From assembly GCF_900112845.1 (NCBI RefSeq), contig NZ_FONG01000017.1:1-64000 (forward strand): a stretch of 64,000 nucleotides of DNA, in the 5' to 3' direction. The notes beneath the pieces are model-generated. The model was not told the DNA's origin. It made no database searches and worked only from the letters and a program-made list of their open reading frames with translations. The stretch's first letter is position 1. Each line of letters begins with the position of its first letter. The translations under genes were made by a program, and so were the position numbers. Below are positions 8,940 through 17,671 of this stretch, one piece after another. The DNA comes from Actinacidiphila alni (GTDB taxonomy: Bacteria; Actinomycetota; Actinomycetes; Streptomycetales; Streptomycetaceae).

Positions 8940-10355
8940 GTGAACAGAGAACACCGCGGGCCGAACGAGAAGCTCGGCACCCTTCTCGCCGCGGCCGGCA
9001 TCAGCAACGCCGGACTCGCCCGCAGGGTCAACGACCTTGGTGCGCAACGTGGTCTGACGCTGCGTTATGACAAGACGTCGGTCGCCCGGTGGGTGGCCAA
9101 GGGCATGGTCCCGCAGGGCGCGGCGCCGCATCTGATCGCGGCGGCGATAGGCGCCAAGCTGGGCCGTCCCGTGCCGCTGCACGAGATCGGTCTGGCCGAC
9201 GCCGACCCGGCGCCGGAGGTCGGTCTTGCCTTCCCCAGGGACGTCGGCGAGGCGGTGAAATCGGCCACCGATCTCTGGCGGTTGGATCTCGCCGGACGGC
9301 GCGGCCCGGGCGGCGGGGGCATCTGGCAGAGCTTGGCCGGATCTTTCGCAGTGAGCGCTTACGTGACCCCCGCCTCGCGCTGGTTGATCACCCCCGCGGA
9401 CGCCACCGTGGCCCGTGACGCGCCCGCGCCGGGGATGAATCACGTGGGGCACAACGATGTCTCCAAGCTCCGCGAGGCCGCCGAGGACGCCCGCCGCTGG
9501 GACTCCAAGTACGGGGGCGGCGACTGGCGTTCGGGCATGGTGCCGGAGTGCCTGCGGGTCGAGGCGGCGCCGCTGCTGCTCGGCTCGTACAGCGACGACG
9601 TGGGCCGCGCGCTGTTCGGCGCGACCGCCGAACTCACCCGGCTCGCCGGGTGGATGGCCTTCGACACCGGTCAGCAGGAGGCGGCGCAGCGGTACTACAT
9701 CCAGGCGCTGCGGCTGGCCCGCGCCGCCGCCGACGTGCCGCTCGGCGGTTACGTCCTCGCGTCGATGTCGCTCCAGGCCACCTACCGCAACTTCTCCGAC
9801 GAGGGCGTCGACCTCGCGCAGGCCGCCCTGGAGCGCAACCGGGGCCTGGCCACCGCCCGCACGATGAGCTTCTTCCACCTCGTCGAGGCCCGCGCGCACG
9901 CCAAGGCGGGCGAGGCGGCGGCCTGCGGGGCGTCGCTGGCCGCCGCCGAGGCGCTGCTGGAGCGCTCCCGGGACGGCGACGCGGACCCGCAGTGGCTCGG
10001 CTTCTACTCCTACGACCGGCTCGCCGCCGACGCCGCCGAGTGCTACCGCGACCTGCGCATCCCGCGCCAGGTGCAGCGCTTCACCGAGCAGGCGCTGGCC
10101 AAGCCCACCGAGGAGTTCGTGCGCTCGCACGGCCTGCGGCTGGTCGTGTCGGCCGTCGCCGAACTGGAGTCGGGGAATCTGGACGCGGCGTGCGCGGCCG
10201 GCACCAAGGCCGTCGAGGTCGCGGGGCGGATCTCCTCGGCCCGCACCACGGAGTACGTCCGCGACCTGCTGCACCGCCTGGAGCCGTACAACGACGAGCC
10301 GCGCGTGCTCGAACTCCGGGAGCGGGCACGGCCGTTGCTCGCGGCGCCCGCGTAG
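8940..10355 (+). CDS. TPR-type regulator, sporulation-associated/NsdA-like family
   Basis: The GTG start at 8940 is preceded by GAGGTGA and gives 471 residues. The first 80 residues contain a HTH-like segment ([12 protein letters not shown]...[12 protein letters not shown]) typical of the NsdA/NsdB and sporulation-associated proteins of Streptomyces. The remainder is a helical tetratricopeptide-like array with the motif [27 protein letters not shown], which recurs in this family. Family members affect differentiation and antibiotic onset; a direct DNA target is not visible. It probably stands alone, and LhgO follows after 147 bp in the same direction. Confidence 0.8.
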   Translation: MNREHRGPNEKLGTLLAAAGISNAGLARRVNDLGAQRGLTLRYDKTSVARWVAKGMVPQGAAPHLIAAAIGAKLGRPVPLHEIGLADADPAPEVGLAFPRDVGEAVKSATDLWRLDLAGRRGPGGGGIWQSLAGSFAVSAYVTPASRWLITPADATVARDAPAPGMNHVGHNDVSKLREAAEDARRWDSKYGGGDWRSGMVPECLRVEAAPLLLGSYSDDVGRALFGATAELTRLAGWMAFDTGQQEAAQRYYIQALRLARAAADVPLGGYVLASMSLQATYRNFSDEGVDLAQAALERNRGLATARTMSFFHLVEARAHAKAGEAAACGASLAAAEALLERSRDGDADPQWLGFYSYDRLAADAAECYRDLRIPRQVQRFTEQALAKPTEEFVRSHGLRLVVSAVAELESGNLDAACAAGTKAVEVAGRISSARTTEYVRDLLHRLEPYNDEPRVLELRERARPLLAAPA

Positions 10356-10502
10356 CCGGCCTGTCGGCCGTCGGTTTCGTCGGTCCGTCGGTCCGTCAGT
10401 CCGGGGGCGTGCTTTCCGGACATGCCGACAGCAAATTCCGCACCCGTCCGATGTTTGAGAGCTAACCTGCCCGGCTATGAGGGCCCACAGGCAGGAGGCG
10501 TC

Positions 10503-11765
10503 ATGACCCGCACCGGACCTCTCGGCTCCTCTCCGGAGGACGTCGTCATCGTCGGCGCGGGCATCATCGGCCTGTCCACCGCGTACGCCCTCACGCGCGC
10601 GGCCCCCGGCACCCGGATCACGGTGCTGGAGAAGGAGCCGGGCCCGGCGCGGCACCAGACCGGCCGCAACAGCGGGGTGATCCACAGCGGCATCTACTAC
10701 CGGCCCGGTTCGCTCAAGGCGCGGTACGCGCTCGCCGGGTCGGCGGAGCTCGCCAAATTCTGCGCCGAGCACGGCATCGCGCACGAGATCACCGGCAAGC
10801 TGATCGTCGCGACCGCGCCCGCCGAACTGCCCCGGCTGCACGCCCTCGTCCAGCGCGGCCGGGAACACGGCTTAGCCGTACGGGAGTTGGGCCCTGCCCA
10901 GATCGCCGAGCACGAACCGAAGGTCGCGGGGATCGCCGCCATCCATGTCGCCGCCACCGGCATCTGCGACTACCGGGCGGTCGCCGCCGCCTTCGCCCGG
11001 CTCGCCACGGACGCTGATACGGACGCCGGCTGCCGGATCCGGTACGGCGAGCAGGTCCGTACGATCGAGCGCCGCGCGGACGGTCTGATCGCCGTCGGGA
11101 CGGCGGACGCCGAGGGGCGGCCCGGGGCCGCACTCCGTACGAAGGTGCTGGTCAACTGCGCGGGCCTGCACAGCGACCGGATCGCCGAGCTGGCCGGGGA
11201 CGACCCGGGGATGCGGATCGTGCCTTTCCGGGGCGAGTTCTACGAGCTGGTGCCGGTACGGCGCGGGCTGGTGCGCGGGCTGGTCTATCCGGTGCCCGAT
11301 CCCGAATTCCCCTTCCTCGGCGTCCACTTGACGCGTGACGTGCACGGCGGCGTGCATCTCGGGCCGAACGCCGTGCCCGCGCTGGCCCGCGAGGGCTACC
11401 GGCGCAGCACCGTACGGCTGGCCGATCTCACCGCGACCGCGCGCTTCCCCGGCACCTGGCGGATCGCCCGGCGCCACTGGCGCCAGGAGGTCGGTGAGAT
11501 CCACCGTTCCCTGTCCAAGCGCGCCTTCACGGCGAACGCCCGCCGCCTGCTGCCCGACCTGCGCCCCGGCGACCTCGTCCCGGCCCCGGCCGGCGTCCGC
11601 GCCCAGGCCGTCCTCCCGGACGGCACCCTCGTCGACGACTTCCTCTTCGGCGGCTCCGGGCCCTTCGTCCACGTCCTCAACGCGCCGTCGCCTGCGGCGA
11701 CCGCTTCCCTCCCCATCGGCCGCGAGGTCGCGCGGCGCGCGCTCGCCGCACTGCGGGACGCGTAG
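10503..11765 (+). CDS. lhgO: L-2-hydroxyglutarate oxidase
   Basis: The ATG at 10503 follows GCAGGAGGCG. The 420-residue protein begins with an FAD Rossmann motif GAGIIG (residues 18-23). The family signature follows: HQTGRNSGVIHSGIYY, then the middle segment FRGEFYELVP and VPDPEFPFLGVHLTRDVHGGVHLGPNAVPAL. The C-terminal FAD-binding end contains GVRAQAV and HVLNAPSPAATASLPIG. LhgO oxidises L-2-hydroxyglutarate to 2-oxoglutarate and passes electrons to the membrane quinone pool. Length is standard, and no partner genes are adjacent. Confidence 0.92.
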   Translation: MTRTGPLGSSPEDVVIVGAGIIGLSTAYALTRAAPGTRITVLEKEPGPARHQTGRNSGVIHSGIYYRPGSLKARYALAGSAELAKFCAEHGIAHEITGKLIVATAPAELPRLHALVQRGREHGLAVRELGPAQIAEHEPKVAGIAAIHVAATGICDYRAVAAAFARLATDADTDAGCRIRYGEQVRTIERRADGLIAVGTADAEGRPGAALRTKVLVNCAGLHSDRIAELAGDDPGMRIVPFRGEFYELVPVRRGLVRGLVYPVPDPEFPFLGVHLTRDVHGGVHLGPNAVPALAREGYRRSTVRLADLTATARFPGTWRIARRHWRQEVGEIHRSLSKRAFTANARRLLPDLRPGDLVPAPAGVRAQAVLPDGTLVDDFLFGGSGPFVHVLNAPSPAATASLPIGREVARRALAALRDA

Positions 11766-11955
11766 TCGCCTGCGGCGGACGGGAGTTCGTGCATCGGCGC
11801 CCACGCCGGACGGTCCGCCTCCGGCGGAAGGGCTGCGCGGGCGGCGGCACGGAGTCACCTTCCGCCGGGCGGGGGTTGGGGTCGCGCAGGCGGCGGTCGC
11901 CGCCGGACGGGCGGGGGTCGGGGGCGCCGGCTCCCGCGGTCACCGACGCCCCCTG

Positions 11956-13653
11956 TCACGGCAGTTCGATCCGCGCGAACAGCGGCGCCGGGCGCGGGAG
12001 TACGCCGTCCGCGTCCGGCGTGCACTGCCGCGCGATCCGGCCCGCCGCGTCCGGGAGGAACGGGGCGAGCTGGTCGGCGAGTTGGCGGCACGCGTCGAGG
12101 AGGACGACGAGGACCACGTCCAGACGTCCGGCGCCGTCCGGGTATCCCGCCACGGCCAGACGTCCCGTCGTGTCCGGGCTTCCGGCCAGGCCCAGGCTCG
12201 CGGCAGCGTGGGCATGTCCGGCGGCGGCCGGGCTTCCGGCAGGGCCCAGGTGCGGGCCGGCGGCGGGCGGCGCGGCCGCTGCCTCCGCCTTTGCCAGGTC
12301 CCAGGGTCGGGTGGACTCGATGCAGCGGTTGGCCTCTTCCAGGATCGTCCAGACGGCCGCCGCGGCGCGGCGGAAGTCGTGGCGGGCGAGGGCGGCGGTG
12401 ACGCGGTCGCCGGCGGTACGGCAGGCGGTCGCGAGCGGGGCCGTATCGGGTGAATCGGGGGCGCCCGTACGGTCGGGGCGGCCGCCGCGGTAGCGGTGAA
12501 TCATCGTCACCACGCGGTGCACCAGATTCCCGAGGCCGCCCGCGAGGTCGGAGTTGGCGCGGGCGATCAGCCGCTCGACGGTGAAGTCCGCGTCGCCGAC
12601 GCGCGGTACGTCGCGCAGCAGCCACCAGCGGACCGCGTCCGTACCGTAAGCGGCGACGAGTTGGGCCGGGTCGACGGCCGAACCAACGCCCGTACCTGCC
12701 GACTTGCTGATCTTGCGGCCGTCAACGGTCAGATAGTCGTGCACGAGCACATCCGTCGGCAGCGGCAGGCCCGCGGACAGCAGCATGGCGGGCCAGTACA
12801 CGGCGTGGAAGCGGACCACCCCTTTACCGACGAGGTGGACGCGGCGCCCCTCCCCCGCCCACCAGCGCTCGTACGCGTCGCCGCCACCGCCCTCCGGGGC
12901 CGACCCGTAACCGAGGGCGGTCACGTAATTGCCGAGCGCGTCCCACCAGACGTAGACGACCTGGTCCGGGTCGTCCGGCACCGGGATGCCCCAGCCGCGG
13001 GCGCGGGCGACCGAGCGCGAGACCGAGAAGTCGCGCAGGCCGCCGTCGATGAGGGCGAGCACTTCGTTGCGGCGGGCGGCCGGTTCGACACGGAGCCGAC
13101 CGCTGGTGATCAGCGCGCGCAGCCGGTCGCCGTACTGCGAGAGCCGGAAGAACCAGTTCTCCTCGGCGACCGGCCGCGGCACGGTGCCGTGCTCGGGACA
13201 GCGCCCGTCGACCAGTTCCTCCGGCGTCCAGAACTGCTCGCAGCCGACGCAGTACAGCCCCTCGTAATGCTTCCGGTACAGGTCGCCGGCCGCCGCGCAC
13301 CGCCGCCACAGCGCCTCCACGCCGGTGCGGTGGCGCGGGTCGCTGCTGGTGCGGATGAAGTCGTCGAAGGAGAGCGCGAGGGGCGCGCGCAGGGCCGCGA
13401 AGGCGGCGGCGTTCCGGTCCACGAACTGCTGGACGGGGACGCCCTCGGCCTCGGCGGCCAGCACGTTCTTCAGCGAATTGTCGTCCGTGCCGGACAGGAA
13501 GCGGACGGGGTGGCCGGCCCGGCGGCGGTGGCGGGCCAGGACGTCTGCCTGGACGAGTTCGAGCGCGAAGCCGAGGTGGGGGCGGGCGTTGACGTACGGG
13601 ATGGTGGTGGTGACGTAGTACGGGAGCTTCGCGGGCGTACGGGCTGCGGTCAT
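11956..13653 (-). CDS. metG: Methionyl-tRNA synthetase
   Basis: The ATG at 13653 follows AAGAGG and gives 565 residues. Class I signatures are clear: the HIGH-like PHLG at 25-28 after YYVTTTIPYVNARPHLG, a zinc-type knob (CVGC...CPEH), and the KISKS loop at 314-318. An anticodon-binding helical domain follows, with NRCIESTRPWDLAK. A low-complexity Ala/Gly/Pro linker of about 50 residues interrupts the C-terminal domain and is unusual. Expression is probably controlled by the Met-codon attenuator directly upstream. Whether this is the only MetRS or a second, inducible copy cannot be told from the window. Confidence 0.92.
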   Translation of the reverse strand: MTAARTPAKLPYYVTTTIPYVNARPHLGFALELVQADVLARHRRRAGHPVRFLSGTDDNSLKNVLAAEAEGVPVQQFVDRNAAAFAALRAPLALSFDDFIRTSSDPRHRTGVEALWRRCAAAGDLYRKHYEGLYCVGCEQFWTPEELVDGRCPEHGTVPRPVAEENWFFRLSQYGDRLRALITSGRLRVEPAARRNEVLALIDGGLRDFSVSRSVARARGWGIPVPDDPDQVVYVWWDALGNYVTALGYGSAPEGGGGDAYERWWAGEGRRVHLVGKGVVRFHAVYWPAMLLSAGLPLPTDVLVHDYLTVDGRKISKSAGTGVGSAVDPAQLVAAYGTDAVRWWLLRDVPRVGDADFTVERLIARANSDLAGGLGNLVHRVVTMIHRYRGGRPDRTGAPDSPDTAPLATACRTAGDRVTAALARHDFRRAAAAVWTILEEANRCIESTRPWDLAKAEAAAAPPAAGPHLGPAGSPAAAGHAHAAASLGLAGSPDTTGRLAVAGYPDGAGRLDVVLVVLLDACRQLADQLAPFLPDAAGRIARQCTPDADGVLPRPAPLFARIELP

Positions 13654-13730
13654 CGGAGCCTCTTCCTTTGCCTTCGGTGATCGGCGAGTGCCGTCGGTGA
13701 TCGGCGAGGGGCGGGGTTCCGGACACAAAA

Positions 13731-13756
13731 ACGAGGCCCCGTTCCCGGGGCCTCGT
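13731..13756 (-). terminator. Attenuator terminator upstream of metG
   Basis: A perfect 11-bp stem (ACGAGGCCCCG / CGGGGCCTCGT, loop of four) is followed on the minus strand by TTTTTGTG. It lies 77 nt before the metG start and downstream of the leader peptide. It is therefore placed to stop transcription before the synthetase gene. Confidence 0.8.
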
Positions 13757-13836
13757 GTGTCGTGTGCGGTGGTCGCACGCGCGCGTCAGTGGCTGCCCCG
13801 GTGGCGGGGCATCATCTGCGGTGCGCGTGTGATCAT
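13745..13836 (-). promoter_or_regulatory. Candidate Met-tRNA-sensing transcription attenuator
   Basis: Three mutually exclusive pairings are visible. Arm 1 TGCCCCG (13805-13811) overlaps the second Met codon of the leader peptide and pairs with arm 2 CGGGGCA (13794-13800). Arm 2, extended to CCGGGGC (13795-13801), can instead pair over 7 bp with GCCCCGG (13745-13751), the core of the terminator's 5' arm. Ribosome stalling at the two consecutive Met codons would mask arm 1, favour the antiterminator and let metG be transcribed. This is the classical trp-type logic inferred for methionine; structure and regulation are untested. Confidence 0.7.
13786..13836 (-). CDS. Methionine leader peptide of metG
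   Basis: A 16-codon frame encodes MITRAPQMMPRHRGSH and stops with TGA 132 nt before metG. It contains adjacent Met codons at positions 8-9. The promoter box TACCCT (13843-13848) ends 6 nt before the ATG, so transcription should begin at the A of ATG and the peptide would be translated leaderless, as is common for actinobacterial leader peptides. Its position before an overlapping hairpin set and a U-tract terminator is the reason for calling it a regulatory peptide rather than a functional product. Confidence 0.7.
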   Translation of the reverse strand: MITRAPQMMPRHRGSH

Positions 13837-13842
13837 GTGCCG

Positions 13843-13848
13843 AGGGTA
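13843..13848 (-). promoter_or_regulatory. -10 box of the metG leader transcript
   Basis: TACCCT on the minus strand fits TANNNT and ends six bases before the leader-peptide ATG, predicting transcription from that A. No clear -35 hexamer is seen. Confidence 0.5.
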
Positions 13849-13911
13849 ACAGGGCCGTACGGCCACGGGCCCGGGGATTTCCGGCGGCCGGGGGCGTACG
13901 CGGCCGACCCC

Positions 13912-13917
13912 GTAGAA
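13912..13917 (+). promoter_or_regulatory. -10 box of trmB
   Basis: TAGAAT lies 11 bp before the GTG of trmB, so the mRNA should have a very short leader carrying CGGGAG. It is divergent from the metG leader promoter about 65 bp away. Confidence 0.55.
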
Positions 13918-13928
13918 TCGGGAGCATT

Positions 13929-14738
13929 GTGTCCAGCTCACCCACTCCCCCCACGACGGTCACCGTCACCGACCGCGCCGACATCCTCGTGAAGCAGCGG
14001 CGGTTCCCGAACGGTCCCGCGCCCGATCCGGCCGCCTCCCGCGAGGAGCACCGGATCAGGTCGTTCCATGCCCGGCGCGGGCGGATCACGCAGGCGCAGG
14101 CCGCGGCGATCGACGCGCACTGGGACGCGTGGGGCGTCGAGCTGGACGGCAGCCCGCTGGACCTGCCCGCGCTGTTCGGCTCGGCCGACCTCCCCGTCGT
14201 CCTGGAGATCGGCTTCGGGATGGGCGACGCGACCGCCGCGATGGCCGCCGCCGACCCGGCGACCGGCATCCTCGCCGTGGACGTGCACACCCCCGGCCAG
14301 GGCAATCTGCTCGCGCTCGCCGACCGCCTCGGCCTGACCAACGTCCGGGTGGCCAACGGCGACGCCGTCGTCCTGCTGCGCGACATGCTTCCGCCCGCCT
14401 CCCTCGCGGGCCTGCGCGTCTACTTCCCCGACCCCTGGCCCAAGGCCAAGCACCACAAGCGGCGGCTGATCCAGCCGGATTTCCTGGCCATGGTCACGCC
14501 GCTGCTGCGGCCGGGCGCGGTCGTGCACTGCGCGACGGACTGGGAGCCGTACGCCGAGCACATGCTGGAGGTGCTGTCGGCGGCGCCGGGGCTGGTCAAT
14601 CAGTATCCGGCCGGTCCGAATTCGCGGCCCGCGGAAGGTTTCGCGCCGCGTCCCGATTTCCGGCCGCTGACGAAGTTCGAGCGGCAGGGGCTGGCGAAGG
14701 GCCACGTCGTACGGGATCTGCTGTTCACACGGGTGTGA
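13929..14738 (+). CDS. trmB: tRNA (guanine-N7-)-methyltransferase
   Basis: The 269-residue protein carries the SAM-binding motif EIGFGMG (93-99) and the TrmB signature YFPDPWPKAKHHKRR (165-179). The end LTKFERQGLAKGHVVRDLLF is typical. TrmB methylates G46 in the variable loop of tRNAs. About 50 N-terminal residues precede the family core, as in other actinobacterial forms. The GTG at 13929 is used; a TTG two bases upstream is in another frame. It is divergent from metG, and the PrsW gene follows. Confidence 0.93.
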   Translation: MSSSPTPPTTVTVTDRADILVKQRRFPNGPAPDPAASREEHRIRSFHARRGRITQAQAAAIDAHWDAWGVELDGSPLDLPALFGSADLPVVLEIGFGMGDATAAMAAADPATGILAVDVHTPGQGNLLALADRLGLTNVRVANGDAVVLLRDMLPPASLAGLRVYFPDPWPKAKHHKRRLIQPDFLAMVTPLLRPGAVVHCATDWEPYAEHMLEVLSAAPGLVNQYPAGPNSRPAEGFAPRPDFRPLTKFERQGLAKGHVVRDLLFTRV

Positions 14739-14842
14739 TCCGCCGCCGGTGAGCGCCGGACCGTACGGGGGCCACCGTATCGGGCCGGTCACCTGCGGGG
14801 ATCGATTCGTACGCACCCTCGCGCGGGGCCGCCCGGCCCCCG

Positions 14843-14848
14843 TACTGT
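14843..14848 (+). promoter_or_regulatory. -10 box for a leaderless PrsW transcript
   Basis: TACTGT is followed by six bases (CGACGG) and then the GTG start, so transcription should begin at the start codon itself. There is no Shine-Dalgarno. Confidence 0.55.
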
Positions 14849-14854
14849 CGACGG

Positions 14855-16300
14855 GTGTCCACGTATTCGCACCCGGCTGCCGGGGCCGCGGGTCCGTACG
14901 GAGTGGGCTCGCCCGGTGCGGCCGGGCTGCCCGCGGCTCCCGTACGGCCCGGCTCCGACGTGACGCCGGTGTCGGCCCCCGCTTCCGCAGCCCCCGCACC
15001 CGCCCCCGCTCCGGAGGACTGGCAGTACGCGCCACGGCGGCCCTTCTGGGAGAGCCGGGCGGTCCGGACGGGCGCGCTGTTCACGGCGCTCGCGGTCTGC
15101 GGTGTGATCATCCTCGCGGTGGTGCGCCAGCACATCGGCACCGAGAGCTTCCTGGTCGGCCTGGCGCTGGCGATCCTGCCCGTACCGCTGCTGCTCTGGG
15201 CGTTCCTCTGGCTCGACCACGTGGCGCCGAGCCCCTGGCAGAACGTCGTCTTCGCCTTCTCCTGGGGCGCGTGCGCGGCCACGCTCGTCGCGCTGTTCGC
15301 CAATGAGTACGGGGCGAAGCTGCTGGCCACGACCTTCTCGGCGAGTCAGACCCAGACCGACAGGTGGGGTGCGACCTTTGTCGCGCCACTGGTCGAGGAG
15401 ACGGCGAAGGGCGCGGCGCTGCTGCTCCTGTTCGCCTTCCGGCGGCGGCACATCGAGTCGATCGTCGACGGCATCGTGCTGGCGGGCCTGGCCGCGACCG
15501 GCTTCGCCTTCACCGAGAACATCCTCTACATAGGTTCCGCCTTCGGCGAGGACAAGGCCCTCGGCTCCTCCGTCCTCGGCTCGGCGACCGCCGCGACCTT
15601 CTTCGTCCGCGTCCTGATGACGCCTTTCGCGCATCCGCTCTTCACATCCATGACCGGGATCGGCTTCGCGATCGCCGCCACCAGCCGCCCGCGCAGCGTC
15701 TGGCGCCGGCTCGCCCCGCTGTGCGGCTGGCTCGTCGCGATGTGCCTGCACGGGCTGTGGAACAGTTCCTCGCAGCTGTCCCCGATCGGTTTCCTGACGG
15801 TGTACGTGGCCGTGATGCTGCCCGTCTTCGGGCTCGTCGTCTGGCTGGCCTTCTGGGCCCGGGCGCGCGAGCTGCGCACCGTACGCTCCCACCTGCCCGT
15901 GTACGCCGCGGCCGGCTGGCTCACCCTTCCCGAGCCGGTCGCGCTCGCGTCCATGAAGTCGCGCTCCCGGGCCCGCGACATCGCCCGCCGCCACCACGGC
16001 GAGGCCGGCGCCCGCGCCGTACGCGACTACGCCGTCTTCGCCACCCACCTCGCCTTCCTCCGCGCCGCCGCGACCCGCGGCGCGGCCCCCGCCGACTTCA
16101 CCGCCCGCGAGGCCGAACTCCTCCACCACCTCTGGCACCGCCGCCCCCTGGCCCAACCCGCCCTGACCTCCGCCGCCCACCCCTTCCCCCTCTGGCCCCC
16201 ACCCCTCCCAACCCCGCGCCGCCCCCCGATGTGGCCCCCACCCCAGTCGTCCCCACCCCCCTGGGGCCCTCCGGGGCCGGGTGCGGGCAAGCATCCGTGA
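14855..16300 (+). CDS. PrsW-family intramembrane metalloprotease
   Basis: The 481-residue protein has a Pro/Ala-rich cytoplasmic N-terminus (1-65) and about eight membrane segments from residue 71 on. It carries the PrsW motifs EETAKG (181-186), FTENILY (219-225), a conserved HPLFTSMTGIGF and HGLWN. In PrsW proteases the paired glutamates and histidines bind the catalytic metal, and the enzyme clips anti-sigma factors or other membrane proteins at site 1. The last 45 residues are a proline-rich tail (PPPLPTPRRPPMWPPPQ) that may bind partners. No anti-sigma factor gene is adjacent, so the substrate is unknown. Confidence 0.88.
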   Translation: MSTYSHPAAGAAGPYGVGSPGAAGLPAAPVRPGSDVTPVSAPASAAPAPAPAPEDWQYAPRRPFWESRAVRTGALFTALAVCGVIILAVVRQHIGTESFLVGLALAILPVPLLLWAFLWLDHVAPSPWQNVVFAFSWGACAATLVALFANEYGAKLLATTFSASQTQTDRWGATFVAPLVEETAKGAALLLLFAFRRRHIESIVDGIVLAGLAATGFAFTENILYIGSAFGEDKALGSSVLGSATAATFFVRVLMTPFAHPLFTSMTGIGFAIAATSRPRSVWRRLAPLCGWLVAMCLHGLWNSSSQLSPIGFLTVYVAVMLPVFGLVVWLAFWARARELRTVRSHLPVYAAAGWLTLPEPVALASMKSRSRARDIARRHHGEAGARAVRDYAVFATHLAFLRAAATRGAAPADFTAREAELLHHLWHRRPLAQPALTSAAHPFPLWPPPLPTPRRPPMWPPPQSSPPPWGPPGPGAGKHP

Positions 16301-16457
16301 CGCCGTTTCTCCTTATTTGTCCACATCAGCGGAGCTTCACCCGATAATGACGGCAAGCCCAAGGAAAGCAATGACGCTGCGGTGGCTCACTAGGGCTGTC
16401 AGAGCCTCGCGTTAGTGTGATCCTCATACTTTTCCACACGCGACATTTGGGGGCACC

Positions 16458-17348
16458 GTGGACGTCGTCGTAGGAGCGGAACTCAGACGTACAGAAGCTC
16501 ATGACATCTACGGCGGCAGCCGACAGGGCGGCATCTGCCCCAGCCGTACGACTCCCTCCGTCATGCTTTTCACCGACCCCACACGGGGGCACCGACACGG
16601 CTACTTCGATGGGTGGGGCGCTGACGGCTGCTACTACTACTCCGGCGAAGGCCAGACCGGCGACCAGCAGTTCACCAAGGGAAACAAGGCGATCCTCGAA
16701 CACGTCAAGGATGGCCGCACCCTACGCCTCTGGGAAACGGTAGCGAGAAGTGTCGTTGCCTATCGCGGAGAATTCGTCGTCGACAAGGAAAGGCCGTACT
16801 ACACAACGGATGCTCCCGACACCAACGGGGACATCCGAAGCGTGATCATGTTCCGCCTGCACCCCGTCGCCGCTATCCCCCACCAGGGACCGACCATCGC
16901 TCATACCCCTGTCGCGCAGAACATCGTGGAGGATGTCTCGACAGAGCAGCGGAACACCGAGCGGATGACGGTCAACCCGAGTGCTGAGCCCCGTGAAGCC
17001 GAGCGCCGGGAAGCTGCACTGGCTGCCAACTACGAACGCCATCTGTCCGGTCTAGGGCACACAGTCACACGGAAGAAGATCATCCCGTCAGGCGACCAGA
17101 GGCCCCTCTTCACCGATCTCTTCGATGTCACGGACAACGTCCTCATCGAGGCCAAAGGTTCGGTTGCGAGGGAGGCCGTCAGGATGGCGCTGGGCCAACT
17201 CTTCGACTATCGCCGATTCATCGCCCCCACGCCCTCCCTCGCCATGCTGCTGCCCACTCGTCCACGGCAAGACCTCATCGATCTCTGCTCAACCGCATCT
17301 ATCGCGGTGGTCTACCCCGATGGGATGGGGTTCCAGATCGAACAGTGA
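16458..17348 (+). CDS. Putative modification-dependent restriction nuclease (SRA-like + PD-(D/E)XK)
   Basis: The 296-residue protein has two parts. Residues 1-140 resemble the SRA-like reader domain of ScoMcrA-type enzymes: DIYGGSRQGGICPS, GYFDGWGADGCYYYSGEGQ and KGNKAIL. Residues about 190-260 form a PD-(D/E)XK-like nuclease core with D220/D223, the IEAKG strand (E231, K233) and a following ALGQLFDYRR helix. Together these suggest a type IV enzyme that reads modified DNA (methylcytosine or phosphorothioate) and cleaves it. The gene is alone and its codons are less GC-rich than the neighbours', suggesting transfer. The domain reading is by eye, so the reader specificity is unknown. GTG start after GGGGGCACC. 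Confidence 0.6.
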   Translation: MDVVVGAELRRTEAHDIYGGSRQGGICPSRTTPSVMLFTDPTRGHRHGYFDGWGADGCYYYSGEGQTGDQQFTKGNKAILEHVKDGRTLRLWETVARSVVAYRGEFVVDKERPYYTTDAPDTNGDIRSVIMFRLHPVAAIPHQGPTIAHTPVAQNIVEDVSTEQRNTERMTVNPSAEPREAERREAALAANYERHLSGLGHTVTRKKIIPSGDQRPLFTDLFDVTDNVLIEAKGSVAREAVRMALGQLFDYRRFIAPTPSLAMLLPTRPRQDLIDLCSTASIAVVYPDGMGFQIEQ

Positions 17349-17350
17349 TC

Positions 17351-17671
17351 TCAACTGAGCGCGGCCTGCGCCAGTGTGTTGAGTCGTTCCAGTACATGCC
17401 CGATGGCGTCCACTCCTCGCTTCTCGGCGTCCGGTCTGATGTCGCGCCAGTTCACTGGCATGGTGTGAGCGAAGGTGGCCGGGACGACTTCCACAGAGAT
17501 CAGGATGATGTCTCGGTCGTCAAGGAGTTGATAGATCCAGACGTCCCGGAGCACGCCGTGCTCGTGGGCGGTGGTGAGGAGTGGCTCCAGGCAAAAGGAA
17601 TCGCTCCACGTGGCCACGGTGTCGGTGAAGTCCGCGCTGATGGCGGCGAGTTGGTCAACCGAGGGGATCAT
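17351..17671 (-). CDS. Conserved small protein of a WhiJ-like locus, unknown function
   Basis: The 106-residue acidic soluble protein starts with ATG at 17671 (MIPSVDQL), which overlaps the end of the upstream HATPase gene by 17 bp and suggests translational coupling. No known domain is recognised. The fold looks alpha/beta, with a hydrophobic strand DRDIILISVEVVP. Its stop lies 2 bp from the end of the nuclease gene, tail to tail. Context (downstream of an anti-sigma-like ATPase, divergent from an XRE/DUF397 pair) suggests a regulatory accessory role. Confidence 0.65.
   Translation of the reverse strand: MIPSVDQLAAISADFTDTVATWSDSFCLEPLLTTAHEHGVLRDVWIYQLLDDRDIILISVEVVPATFAHTMPVNWRDIRPDAEKRGVDAIGHVLERLNTLAQAALS

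Noticed and set aside
13654-13860. T-box or SAM riboswitch upstream of metG
   Set aside because: No T-box sequence or SAM-aptamer core is seen; the leader peptide and overlapping hairpins explain the region better.
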